Assembly: GCA_964415245.1 (NCBI GenBank) | Contig: CAYQAJ010000091.1 | Coordinates: forward strand, 1 to 17,650 | Length of the DNA stretch: 17,650 nucleotides | Direction: 5' to 3' | DNA from: CAYQAJ01 sp964415245 | Lineage (GTDB): Bacteria > Planctomycetota > Planctomycetia > Pirellulales > Pirellulaceae | Part shown: positions 8,292 to 15,202 of the stretch, piece by piece | Layout of the letters: each line of letters starts with the position of its first letter | Numbering within the stretch: position 1 is the first letter of the stretch | Translations under genes and position numbers: made by a program | The notes under the pieces: generated by a model | Told to the model about the DNA's origin: nothing | The model's input: only the letters and a program-made list of their open reading frames with translations | Databases searched by the model: none

Positions 8292-9284
8292 TCACTTGTC
8301 TTCGGTATGTTTGTCGAGATGTTGGACGATAAACTCCCGCATAGTCTGGTAAGCCGCCTCAATCTCACGGGGATCGCCCCCGCTGAGGCCGTGTTCGCCC
8401 CCCTCGATCGGCACGAGCCGATGCGGGACTTTGTGCATTTCGAGCTGCCCTGCCATCGCGGTGGATTCTTCAAAGGGGACGTCGGTGTCGCTTGTACCGT
8501 GCACGAGCAGCGTCGGCGGGTATTCCGCCGTGACGTTGCGCACCGGTTCATAAGGGGCAATCTTCTCCCGGATTGTGCTGCGATCGAAGCCGCTCGCTTC
8601 CCACGGCCAAATGCCCTTCTGTCGGTAGTACAGGTAAATCAACCCACCGTCTCCCTTTCGCTGGCGAGCATCGGAGATGACCGTGCCGTCCGTCTGCTTT
8701 TCGGCTTCTGCGCGGGTGATTTTTCTGGGATTGTGCCGCGGATGAGGACTTGGCGTGGTGTACCAATCCCCCGTCAGATTGCCGTAACCCCAGAGCGCGA
8801 CCAGCGCTTTCGGCTTCGGCCGGACCCGGTAGCCCGTAACCAGCGTCAGATAGCCGCCGGCAGAGCCCCCAACGACGACGATCCGGTCCGGATCCAGATG
8901 AAACTGCTTGCCGCCATCGCCCGCCAGCCAATCGAAGGCCGCTTCGACATCGCTGATCAACTCTGGCAGCTTCGTCTCGGGGGCCAGGCGATAGTCGATC
9001 GAAACCAGCGCGTAACCCTTCTCTTCGGCGACGGCGCGCACATGCGCATCGATCCCCTCACGGTGTCCCATGATCAGCGCTCCGCCGTGAATCCAGACGA
9101 TCACCGGACGCACTTCGTCGCCCGGCGGACGATACACGTCTGCCAGAATGTCGTGACCGTCAATCTGGCGGTAGGCGACCGTCGCTTTCACGAGTTGGAC
9201 CTGTGCCGACGCGCACGTGGGAAGTGCCATGCCGAGCGCTAGCAACAGACCAACAACAAGGGCGCGGCGGAAACACGGGTTCAC
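8292..9284 (-). CDS. Secreted alpha/beta-hydrolase (HSL/BD-FAE-like esterase or lipase)
   Basis: A 330-residue serine hydrolase predicted to leave the cytoplasm. It starts with a signal peptide (NPCFRRALVVGLLLALGMALPTCASAQ). The fold motifs come in order: oxyanion HGG at 66-68, nucleophile elbow GGSAGG with Ser141, Asp266 in HGTSDTDVP, and His298 in GGEHGL, giving a complete triad of the hormone-sensitive-lipase/feruloyl-esterase type. Likely substrates are carbohydrate or short-chain esters; the exact one cannot be read. I chose the GTG at 9284 because AGGAG lies seven bases upstream and translation begins directly at the signal peptide; an upstream ATG at 9347 would add 21 residues of odd composition before it. 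A TATACT -10-like box lies at 9395-9390, with no convincing -35. The gene is convergent with the MscS gene across a 167-base gap that contains a small CGCGG/CCGCG stem at 8179-8193. Confidence 0.9.
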   Translation of the reverse strand: MNPCFRRALVVGLLLALGMALPTCASAQVQLVKATVAYRQIDGHDILADVYRPPGDEVRPVIVWIHGGALIMGHREGIDAHVRAVAEEKGYALVSIDYRLAPETKLPELISDVEAAFDWLAGDGGKQFHLDPDRIVVVGGSAGGYLTLVTGYRVRPKPKALVALWGYGNLTGDWYTTPSPHPRHNPRKITRAEAEKQTDGTVISDARQRKGDGGLIYLYYRQKGIWPWEASGFDRSTIREKIAPYEPVRNVTAEYPPTLLVHGTSDTDVPFEESTAMAGQLEMHKVPHRLVPIEGGEHGLSGGDPREIEAAYQTMREFIVQHLDKHTEDK

Positions 9285-9665
9285 GGCGGTGCTCCTGGAG
9301 TCGTGGCAAAGGAACATGGCGCGCTCAGGCCACGGATTCGCCTGCACTGCCTCACCTCGCTCGGACGACAGGTGCTCGGCACCGGGGCAAGTATACGACG
9401 AATCGATCTCCGATGCGCGCGGACGGTTTCCGACTGCTGGCGCCGCCGGGGCTACGGGCGCAGCGCTTGCGCTAGGCTGGTCGGAACACCCTCTCGTGTC
9501 GGCGGGGCGCCCGATCCGACTCGCAAAGCGAGCAAACGGCCAAGAGGAAAGTGCAATCGCCGCACCAGGAATGGCGGCGTCAGAAGGGTCCGCGCCGAAG
9601 GCCGGAGTCTACTTGAGCCGCCCACGGCCGGTGTCGGCCACACGAAGCGGCGAGACGGGGCTGCG
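9285..9665. other. Hydrolase leader and gene-free gap
   Basis: Holds the leader of the minus-strand hydrolase and no credible gene. A perfect 12-base palindrome, AGCGCTTGCGCT, is at 9462-9473; palindromes of this kind are often dispersed in planctomycete genomes, though its copy number cannot be judged here. Confidence 0.45.
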
Positions 9666-9764
9666 TCAACGGATGCTGCGAACGATGGTTGGGCCGACCA
9701 GCCGCGTCAGCCACACTGGCAGCCGGTTCCAGATGCGGATCATCCGATCGTACTTGCCCCCTCG
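9666..9764 (-). pseudogene. FemAB-like protein C-terminal remnant
   Basis: On the minus strand 32 codons read GGKYDRMIRIWNRLP, then VWLTRLVGPTIVRSIR, and stop at TGA 9666-9668. The pattern K-Y-x-x-x-I-R-x-W-x-R-L-P followed by GP-x-I-V-R is the usual extreme C-terminus of FemAB/GNAT-type proteins associated with exopolysaccharide or PEP-CTERM loci in planctomycetes and proteobacteria. Upstream (above 9764) the frame loses this similarity and no rest of the gene is found, so this is the broken end of a lost gene. The call rests on recall of the family end motif only, so confidence is moderate. Confidence 0.45.
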
Positions 9765-9893
9765 GTGCGAAGGTCGCCGGCACTGCCGAGGCGCCTTTAT
9801 ATAATAGTCACACGGTCGCTCGCGGAATTGCTCTGGTTACTGCGGTACGTCGGACGTGCCGCCTCCGGTCCCGTCGCGCGGAGCGCGTCGCAG

Positions 9894-10100
9894 TCAACGG
9901 GGGTTGCCACGCTGGTCCGGCAGTAAAAACCGCGTCGCCAGGTCCGGGCCCCGATCCCTTCCACGCCGTTTGGTCCACGTCGGTTTTCGGAAGCCGCCGG
10001 GCAAATTTACGCGCGGCCGACTCGACCCATCGTTCCGGCGAGGCGCCCAGGATGTAGGTATCAAGTCGCCAATTCTTCGCTTGTACCGGCTTTCGGTCAT
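9894..10100 (-). CDS. Small ORF at the end of the unknown operon, possibly frameshifted
   Basis: ATG at 10100 has an excellent Shine-Dalgarno, AGGAAGG, seven bases upstream (10108-10114), and its ATG overlaps the stop of the ORF before it as ATGA, so translation starting here is credible. The 68-residue product (MTESRYKRRIGDLIPTSW and on) becomes very Arg-rich. A neighbouring frame over the same bases reads AKNWRLDTYILGASPERW, then VESAARKFARRLPKTDVD, which looks more like a folded protein. I infer a real start followed by a one-base loss near 10080. No family recognised. It is the last visible member of the minus-strand cassette; the stop is followed by the gap that holds the FemAB-like remnant. 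Confidence 0.35.
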   Translation of the reverse strand: MTESRYKRRIGDLIPTSWAPRRNDGSSRPRVNLPGGFRKPTWTKRRGRDRGPDLATRFLLPDQRGNPR

Positions 10101-10273
10101 GGTCGAGCCTTCCTGGCGGCGCAGGGCGGCGGTGCGGCTGCGTGTCGTGCCATCAGCTGTTCTCGAACTAGGACGGCGGAGGCTAACACCGCCAGCCAAA
10201 CCGGGGGGATTCCGTCGCAATCAGCGCCCGGCGTCCTGGGCAATGATGATTCATGGATTCCGCCATCGAGAAT
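10097..10273 (-). CDS. Small ORF without a clear start, coupled by ATGA to the next one
   Basis: An open frame of 58 codons after a TGA at 10274-10276 and ending with TGA 10097-10099. The translation contains DGIPPVWLAVLASAVLVREQ and LMARHAAAPPP, protein-like with a short hydrophobic segment. There is no ATG before the Met of LMARH; a TTG at 10243 is possible, or the real start (ATG 10266 or 10254) lies one frame away. The stop overlaps the start of the next ORF as ATGA, the same arrangement seen between genes B and C, which is the main reason to think it is or was translated. Function not recognised. Confidence 0.3.
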   Translation of the reverse strand: MLDGGIHESSLPRTPGADCDGIPPVWLAVLASAVLVREQLMARHAAAPPPCAARKARP

Positions 10274-10367
10274 TCAAAGCCTGTCGCCTGCCGGCCGCCA
10301 CGGGCGACTACTTGCGATTCGATGCGCCGAAGGTTTGTTTCGTTTCGGTACTGCTCGGATCCAGGCC

Positions 10368-11159
10368 TCAATCGAATTGCGAAACTCTTCGCGGATCCAC
10401 CGCGCCCCGATCCGCCGTCGACCGGCGGGCCTCGCGGTCGCGCACCTCTAATTGCGCGAACCGCTCGATCTGTCGCGTCAGCCGCAGCTCGTCGTCGATC
10501 GCGGGCTGTACCCGGCGGAGGCGATCGACGTCGGCTGGGCCGGATGCCATTTCGCGATCGATGGCGTCGCCGACCCAAAAATTGTGCCGTGCCAGCGTTG
10601 CGCAGGTCGTGGCGAGAACCGCTGCCATCGCGTCGGGCCTGGCCAGGGCTTCTTCCTCCCAGTCGCTGACTCGGGCCATCCGCTCCGCGCGAATGGCGGC
10701 CGCCTCGTCGAATTCCTCCACGTCGTTTTCGCCGATCTCGTCGACAAGCTCGTCCGTGGGTTCGGATGTTACATTTTCAGGCGTCATGCTGCGCTCCATT
10801 TTGAAAAACGGGGAAACAAGTTTCGAATTTTCACTGCGCCGCCGTCGCGGCCTCCTGATGGCCAGTCCGTGAAATGTGTAGCCGTGCGCGGCGAGCACGG
10901 GTGCGAGCCGTCGCTTCGCCTCGCGGATCGCTTTCGTCGCCGCTCGCGTTCGTGCGGTGAGCAGTCGCTCTGTTCGCACGTCGCGCTGCAGCACGTCCAG
11001 TTCCTTCCGGACGGCAGCGGCCAGTTCGGCGCTGCCGATATACCGCACGTGCTGCCGGCCTTCGTGCCGCCAGTGCAAGCGAAAGTAAACCCTTCCGCCT
11101 TGCCGCTGGCCGGCCACGAATCCCTGGCGCGCCAACAGCTTGAGCTCGTGCTCGCTCAT
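10368..11159 (-). CDS. Two-part protein of unknown function (cassette genes C and D joined)
   Basis: A 263-residue frame whose ATG overlaps the stop of gene B as ATGA (11156-11159), so it is probably translationally coupled. Part C (residues 1 to about 107) is basic: RVYFRLHWRHEGRQHVRYIG is a beta-rich start resembling small DUF6788-like domains (a loose resemblance, by eye), then a helical stretch, ending HGLAIRRPRRRR. Part D (about 125-263) is acidic, then helical: DELVDEIGENDVEEFDEAAA, NFWVGDAIDREMA and LRLTRQIERFAQLEVR. They are joined by an AT-rich linker (ENSKLVSPFFKMERS), and the Met that follows has GGAG six bases upstream, so D may be a separate gene starting at 10787. Near 10405 the reading frame probably slips: the neighbouring frame continues as ARWIREEFRNSIEAWIRAV to a stop at 10274. 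No catalytic motif is seen. Confidence 0.6.
   Translation of the reverse strand: MSEHELKLLARQGFVAGQRQGGRVYFRLHWRHEGRQHVRYIGSAELAAAVRKELDVLQRDVRTERLLTARTRAATKAIREAKRRLAPVLAAHGYTFHGLAIRRPRRRRSENSKLVSPFFKMERSMTPENVTSEPTDELVDEIGENDVEEFDEAAAIRAERMARVSDWEEEALARPDAMAAVLATTCATLARHNFWVGDAIDREMASGPADVDRLRRVQPAIDDELRLTRQIERFAQLEVRDREARRSTADRGAVDPRRVSQFD
10785..10797 (-). promoter_or_regulatory. Internal ribosome binding site and start for module D
   Basis: GGAG (10797-10794) sits six bases before ATG 10787-10785, inside the open frame of the C/D protein and just after an AT-rich stretch that differs from the GC-rich coding sequence on both sides. This is what a former or present gene boundary would look like. 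Confidence 0.45.
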
Positions 11160-12780
11160 CCCCAGCGCCGCAAGGGCTGGGAAGTCGGCGATTTCGCACG
11201 CCTGAGCGGGACGATCGCACCTCGTGACTCGCTGAACTGCCGCGCCGCCCGCGTCATGTTGGCGATCCGATCGCTGAGCGCTAGCAAGGTTTTCGTCAGT
11301 TCTTTCGTCGATTGTGGCGTGCTCCTTGAATTGTCGCGTCGCGCCATTTCGCTCAACGACAACGACTGCGCGTGAAAAATGTTATTCACTTCGGCGAGGC
11401 TCATGAGCAGCGCCCGCTGCAGCAGATCGTGCTCTTCGAGCGCCGCGCTGCGAATCGGCTCAATCAGCTGCTCTTGCAGCCGCCGATCAACCTCGGCGCG
11501 CGCCCGCTGCAGCTCTTCCTGCGCGAACGTGTCGCGAGGCGGCCCGGCCGCCAGCAGCTCGTAGTAGCGGGCCAGCGCGGTCGGGTAGTCGATAGGCGCG
11601 CTCGGCGACTCGGACTCGTCCGGCATGTAGGACATCAAAAAACCGTAACCGTCAAGCGCGTCGACGAGCGCTTTGCGGAATTGATTCGCGTGGCGAAACC
11701 CGGCCACGAAGCGCATCCCGAGAACTGCATTCGCGCTGGCCGAAATAACTTCGNNNNNNNNNNNNNNNNNNNNNNNNNNNNNNNNNNNNNNNNNNNNNNN
11801 NNNNNNNNNNNNNNNNNNNNNNNNNNNNNNNNNNNNNNNNNNNNNNNNNNNNNCCCGGCCACGAAGCGCATCCCGAGAACTGCATTCGCGCTGGCCGAAA
11901 TAACTTCGAGGTCGTCGATTTCCAGCCCTAGAAAATCGCGCAGCCCCACGAAGTGCTTCACCACGGCGTCGAATCCGGCAGGGGGTGTCGCCGACAACTG
12001 GGTCGGCTGCCAGGCGACGAGGCGTAATTTTGCACCGGTTTCCCGAGCCGGCGTGCTCGCGGACGGAGCCGGCGTTCCCGTCGATGGCGAACTTGCGCCG
12101 CCGACTTCCTGAGCGTGGCTTTGCGGGGCGCGCTGCTCGTTCGGGTCGTTCGCCACGTCGGCCGCTCGCGAGTCGTTCCGCTCGGTAGGCTCGGGACGGG
12201 CGGCCTCGCCGCCGCCTCTGGTGTCGTGCATCGTCTCGTTCGCGTCCGACTCGCGATCGATGTTGAACGCCCGGCAGAAATCGTCGAGCCACTCCGGCGA
12301 GAGTTTGTCGAGTCCGCTGGCGAGCGTCGCGGCAAACCCACAGGCCCGCAACAGGATCACGTCGTCCAATGCGAACGCGACCAAGAGTTCGCCGTTGCGC
12401 TCGCGCAGCAGTTCGCGGGTGCGGGCATCACGCAGCATCTCCAGGGCGGGCAGCGAGTCGCGGGCCAGACAGCCTTCGCCCGTCAACAACTCAAACGGCT
12501 GGCCGCTCTCCGCGTCGCGCAGCACGATGAACCGCCGGCCGCCGGCCAGCGCCGCGTGGAGCGCGATCGATTTGTCGTCGCCGAACTTGACCAGCCCCGA
12601 CGCCTGCAACTCGTCGTCGCTGAACGAGTCGCGCAGCGCCGCTACGGCGGCCGCCGCCTCGCGCCGACACTCGAACACATCCGCGTCCACGTCCAGGAAA
12701 CCAAGCGCTTTCGTCGTCGCTGGCCGACACTGTTGCAAGAAGCGGCGAAGGATCTTTAAGTGTTGCGTATTCGTTTGCAC
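11156..12780 (-). CDS. Cassette gene B: unknown two-domain protein (interrupted by an assembly gap)
   Basis: Starts at GTG 12780, with GGAGG six bases upstream and only 12 bases after the stop of gene A. The frame from 12780 runs into the Ns, and the frame that ends at TGA 11156 comes out. Removing the 100 Ns and one 55-base duplicate (155 bases) puts the two in one frame, giving a 489-residue protein. The N-terminal part (to about residue 180) has alternating strands and helices (LRDSFSDDELQASGLV, RRFIVLRDAESGQPFELLTG, GELLVAFALDDVILL). A polar Pro/Ser linker follows (about 180-250), then a largely helical C-terminal domain (EEHDLLQRALLMSLAEVNNI). Both ends resemble gene A. No signal peptide, membrane helix or known catalytic motif is seen. 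Probably cytoplasmic; I do not recognise the family. Confidence 0.75.
11699..11908. other. Scaffold gap of 100 Ns flanked by identical 55-base ends
   Basis: Bases 11699-11753 and 11854-11908 are identical over 55 positions, with exactly 100 Ns between. This is the signature of two contigs ending in the same k-mer-length overlap that a scaffolder did not merge. It is not a biological repeat: collapsing it restores a continuous reading frame through gene B. Confidence 0.92.
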
Positions 12781-12792
12781 CTGCTGCCTCCG

Positions 12793-13782
12793 TTAACTCA
12801 CAATGCGTAGCGTGGGATGACGGTCTCTGATTCGCTGCGCTTCGGCTGCATGCCTTTCGCCTCGTTGCGCGCCGGCATCGGCATTCGCGCGCGTCGAGTT
12901 TCCTGGGCGGAGCTTCCGCACGATTTTCTCAACTGAATCGATGACCCGCGCGTGGGCGAGGAGCTTATCGCAGGAGACGTCCTCATCGCACGGATGCCGC
13001 CGCCCGGCGATGATTTCGCGCGTCGAAAGCACGAAGGGGCTCACCTCGTGCGAGTGGCGCACCAACTCGGAAGCGACGATGCGCAGGCCGCGCTGGGCGG
13101 GATCGGCCGCGGACATTGCGCCACTCCGCATCGGCTCGACGACTTCACGATCATAGGCCTCGTGGAGCGCATCGAGGCAAGCAGCGAGGCGAGGCCGACA
13201 TCGCGGCTCGCGTCAAGCTCAGAGTCCAAAGCACGGCGAGCCCCCTCATAGCTGGGACCGCGATCCGAAGGTGCCGGAGCGAAGGCGTCCGCGAGAATCT
13301 TCGTCGATTCTCGAAAGCTGCTCCAGATGCGACGGCGCGCCAAATCTCGGCGCGACGCCGACGTCCGCGTCGCTGAACACGACGAAAACCAGCCCCCTGT
13401 CGGCGCTCCAACGTTTGGTGGTGTGGTCGCGCGATACGTCAAAGGCGGGTGGGTCCGTGGTCGCGATCGACCCAAATCGATTTACGAAGTCGAAGGGTGG
13501 CGCTTCCTTCGTTTCGCGGAGGAGCAGTCCGCATACGGAATCGCCAGCGAGCACGTCATGGAGCGCAGGCTCACCATCCGTGTTGCGAATCAGAATTCGC
13601 GCCGCCACAAGCTGTTCCTCGCTAAACTCGCCGCGAAGCCGTTCGGCGAGCTTCGCGCCGCACATGGTCAAGCGCCGAAATCCGCGTGCCGGCGCAAGAA
13701 AACTCCACCTGCCCGGCGCCTCGGCGGGACAAGATAGTTGCTCGATTTCTCGGAAAATCGCTTGCATCATTTGCGTGGCCAT
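12793..13782 (-). pseudogene. Cassette gene A: paralogue of gene B carrying two compensating frameshifts
   Basis: First gene of the minus-strand operon, about 329 residues if repaired. ATG 13782 opens MATQMMQAIFREIEQL; ATGs at 13770 and 13767 are alternatives, and none has a strong Shine-Dalgarno. This frame carries LRGEFSEEQLVAARIL and GLVFVVFSDADVGVA, matching gene B's LRDSFSDDELQASGLV and ELLVAFALDDVILL regions, but stops at 13246. From about 13320 to 13195 the sensible text is one frame over (KILADAFAPAPSDRG, LDSELDASRDVGLASLL). From about 13190 it returns to the first frame as CLDALHEAYDREVVEPMRSG, like B's QEQLIEPIRSAAL, and ends at TAA 12793, 12 bases before gene B. One extra and one missing base explain this. 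It may be a pseudogene, a sequencing error, or a sign of assembly mixing. Function unknown. Confidence 0.6.
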
Positions 13783-13825
13783 TTTGTACGGGGCCGCGGG
13801 GTGCTTTTGCAGGGCCGGACCTCTT

Positions 13826-13902
13826 GGTAACGTTTCTGGTAAAGAGCGTGGGATATTGCCGTCGTTCGCATCTATACCCTTTTCTGGTATACAATAGGGT
13901 AT
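13826..13902. promoter_or_regulatory. Operator-like half-sites between the regulator and the cassette
   Basis: ATACC (13874-13878), seven bases, GGTAT (13886-13890) form a 17-bp dyad, followed by a third half-site GGTAT (13898-13902) exactly 12 bases on; ATACCC and GGGTAT also pair as an outer dyad (13874-13879 with 13897-13902). Two related GGTAA half-sites lie at 13826 and 13838, again 12 bases apart. TACAAT (13890-13895) is a -10-like box for the plus-strand regulator gene and lies within the dyad, suggesting autorepression. The spacing fits an XRE/Cro-type repressor binding one DNA face. Confidence 0.55.
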
Positions 13903-13954
13903 TTCGTCAACAGCAATTTTTCGGCCACCGCAAGGGATGCAAAGGTACCCGGAC

Positions 13955-14611
13955 ATGCGAACAGAATCCGGCGATTGGTCGGCTCCGCAATTGCCCGCGA
14001 AGCGGCTGAACGAGTTCTTGCAACCCCTGGCCGCGCAAGGACTTACTCAGGTCGAGGTCGCCGCCCGAGCCGGCCTGCCGCCGCAGTACATCTCGGACAT
14101 CAAGCGGGGTCGGCGGCCAATGACAGAGCTCGTTGCGCGGCGACTGGGGGAAAAATTCGGGGTCAATTTTCAGTGGCTGCTGGGGACCAGCGACCTGATG
14201 GATTGGTCGGGCGCGCCGGTCACGTTCGTATCGACCACCACGCTGTTGTGGTTGCCCGTGCTGCCCCATCCCATTGACGGCGATCCGCGTCAGCACGTCG
14301 ACTGGAAGGGGGGCGGCGTGCACATCTCGGGTATCGCGGCGGCCAAGGCCGAGCTCAAGAGTCACCCGTACGTGCTAGAGTTCGGTCACGGCGACGTAGC
14401 AGCGCGGCTGCGCCAAGGGGATCTGTTGCTGATCGTGCAGGCAGCGAACACCGACGCCGAGATCCACGTCGTCCGCTATCGCAGAAAGTCGTTCCTGGCG
14501 CGCAAAGGGGAACGCGGCGATTGGATTCGAGTGGCCAACGGCCAGGCACTTCCGAGCGACAGCCCAGCGACCGGGCACTGTGTGGGGATCGTGTGGTCGT
14601 CGCTGGTCTGA
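13955..14611 (+). CDS. XRE-family regulator with an S24-like C-terminal domain lacking the catalytic Ser
   Basis: A 218-residue regulator, read divergently from the minus-strand cassette. The helix-turn-helix is at about residues 30-49 (LTQVEVAARAGLPPQYISDI), followed by RGRRPMTELVARRLGEKFGV, a normal XRE domain. The C-terminal half (about 137-218) has the strand pattern of LexA/S24 dimerisation domains: VLEFGHGDVAARLRQGDLLLI, then a strand-turn segment and GHCVGIVWSSL. In active S24 proteins the first segment reads G-D-S-M; here it is GHGDVA with no Ser, so self-cleavage is unlikely and a sensor or dimerisation role is inferred. I prefer ATG 13955 because AAAGG lies upstream; ATG 13937 in the same frame has a purine run directly against it. 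It probably represses itself and the cassette through the ATACC/GGTAT sites. Confidence 0.85.
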   Translation: MRTESGDWSAPQLPAKRLNEFLQPLAAQGLTQVEVAARAGLPPQYISDIKRGRRPMTELVARRLGEKFGVNFQWLLGTSDLMDWSGAPVTFVSTTTLLWLPVLPHPIDGDPRQHVDWKGGGVHISGIAAAKAELKSHPYVLEFGHGDVAARLRQGDLLLIVQAANTDAEIHVVRYRRKSFLARKGERGDWIRVANGQALPSDSPATGHCVGIVWSSLV

Positions 14612-14996
14612 ACGATGACGCCGACGATGGCGGCACGTCAAAAAGAAAGGGACGGCTGCCGGCGCGGGCTGGACTCGCTGATCTGCGCCACGCCGCTGGG
14701 CCACGCCGCCGGCGCGATTTGCCATCAAACAGGTTCGTATGAGCCGCCGCATGGGCACGAAACTCAACGTCCGGGACGCCTCGGGTCGATGTGACCGAGG
14801 CGTTAGCAACTTGACTGTAAGCAACACAGGACGGTTCGACATTGGTGACGAACGCAGCCCTTCGCAGGCCGCCTAAAGCTACCCCAGCGCCATCAGTTGG
14901 ATTATCCTTTTGACTGCCCCGAACTGCGGTCGGTGGATCACACCGCTCCTCCAACCACCGTCAGTTGGGACGCGTCGAAACTGCTGTTAGTACCAG
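14612..14996. other. Gene-free gap after the regulator
   Basis: No credible gene. The notable element is the palindrome at 14776-14803, listed separately; the rest is mixed-frame sequence without coding character. Confidence 0.5.
14776..14803. terminator. Strong palindrome, terminator-like
   Basis: ACGCCTCGG (14776-14784), a ten-base loop, and CCGAGGCGT (14795-14803) form a perfect 9-bp stem, which can be lengthened by GTC/GAC pairing with one bulged G. It lies about 165 bases after the regulator stop. There is no U-run, so it may be a Rho-type pause site, a transcript-end stabiliser or a dispersed REP-like palindrome rather than a classical intrinsic terminator. Confidence 0.5.
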
Positions 14997-15080
14997 CTAC
15001 CGCACCGGTCCCCAGATCTTCTCCAGCAGCGTGAACATGGTGGGGTCGTGTTCTTGTAGCTCCGCTCGCACGAATGGGTA
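14997..15080 (-). pseudogene. Unidentified C-terminal coding scrap
   Basis: On the minus strand 27 codons read YPFVRAELQEHDPTMF, then TLLEKIWGPVR, ending at TAG 14997-14999. The composition is that of a real protein end, but no upstream continuation in the same frame is found and I do not recognise the family. Its upper end meets the ankyrin fragment on the other strand (15074), suggesting a junction between two pieces of debris. Confidence 0.25.
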
Positions 15081-15202
15081 AAAGTCGCTTTACGCCGAAG
15101 TGGGCTTCGGTCGACGGTCGTCTCGACAAGGTACGTTTTCTCGTCGAGTCGGGTGCCGACGCGAACGCTACGGAGATTCGAGTGAGTTCGCTGATGAGTT
15201 GA
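15074..15202 (+). pseudogene. Single ankyrin-repeat fragment
   Basis: From ATG 15074 the frame reads MGKSRFTPKWASVDGRLDK, whose centre continues as VRFLVESGADANA, and stops at TGA 15200. FTPKWAS, DGRLDKVRFLVESGADANA is a good match to the ankyrin repeat consensus (TPL-x-x-A, G-x-x-x-V-x-x-L-x-E-x-GAD-x-N-A). Only one unit of 33 residues is present, and a functional ankyrin protein needs several. There is no Shine-Dalgarno. It overlaps the end of the GH51 gene on the other strand by 35 bases, so it is most likely the truncated edge of a lost gene. Confidence 0.5.

Noticed and set aside
8160..9242. Plus-strand open frame of 360 codons opposite the hydrolase
   Set aside because: The minus strand carries a signal peptide and a full catalytic triad; the plus frame is its shadow.
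11699..11908. A 55-bp direct repeat flanking unknown sequence, as a possible insertion or attachment site
   Set aside because: Exactly 100 Ns between identical k-mer-sized ends and a frame that closes on collapse point to a scaffolding artefact.
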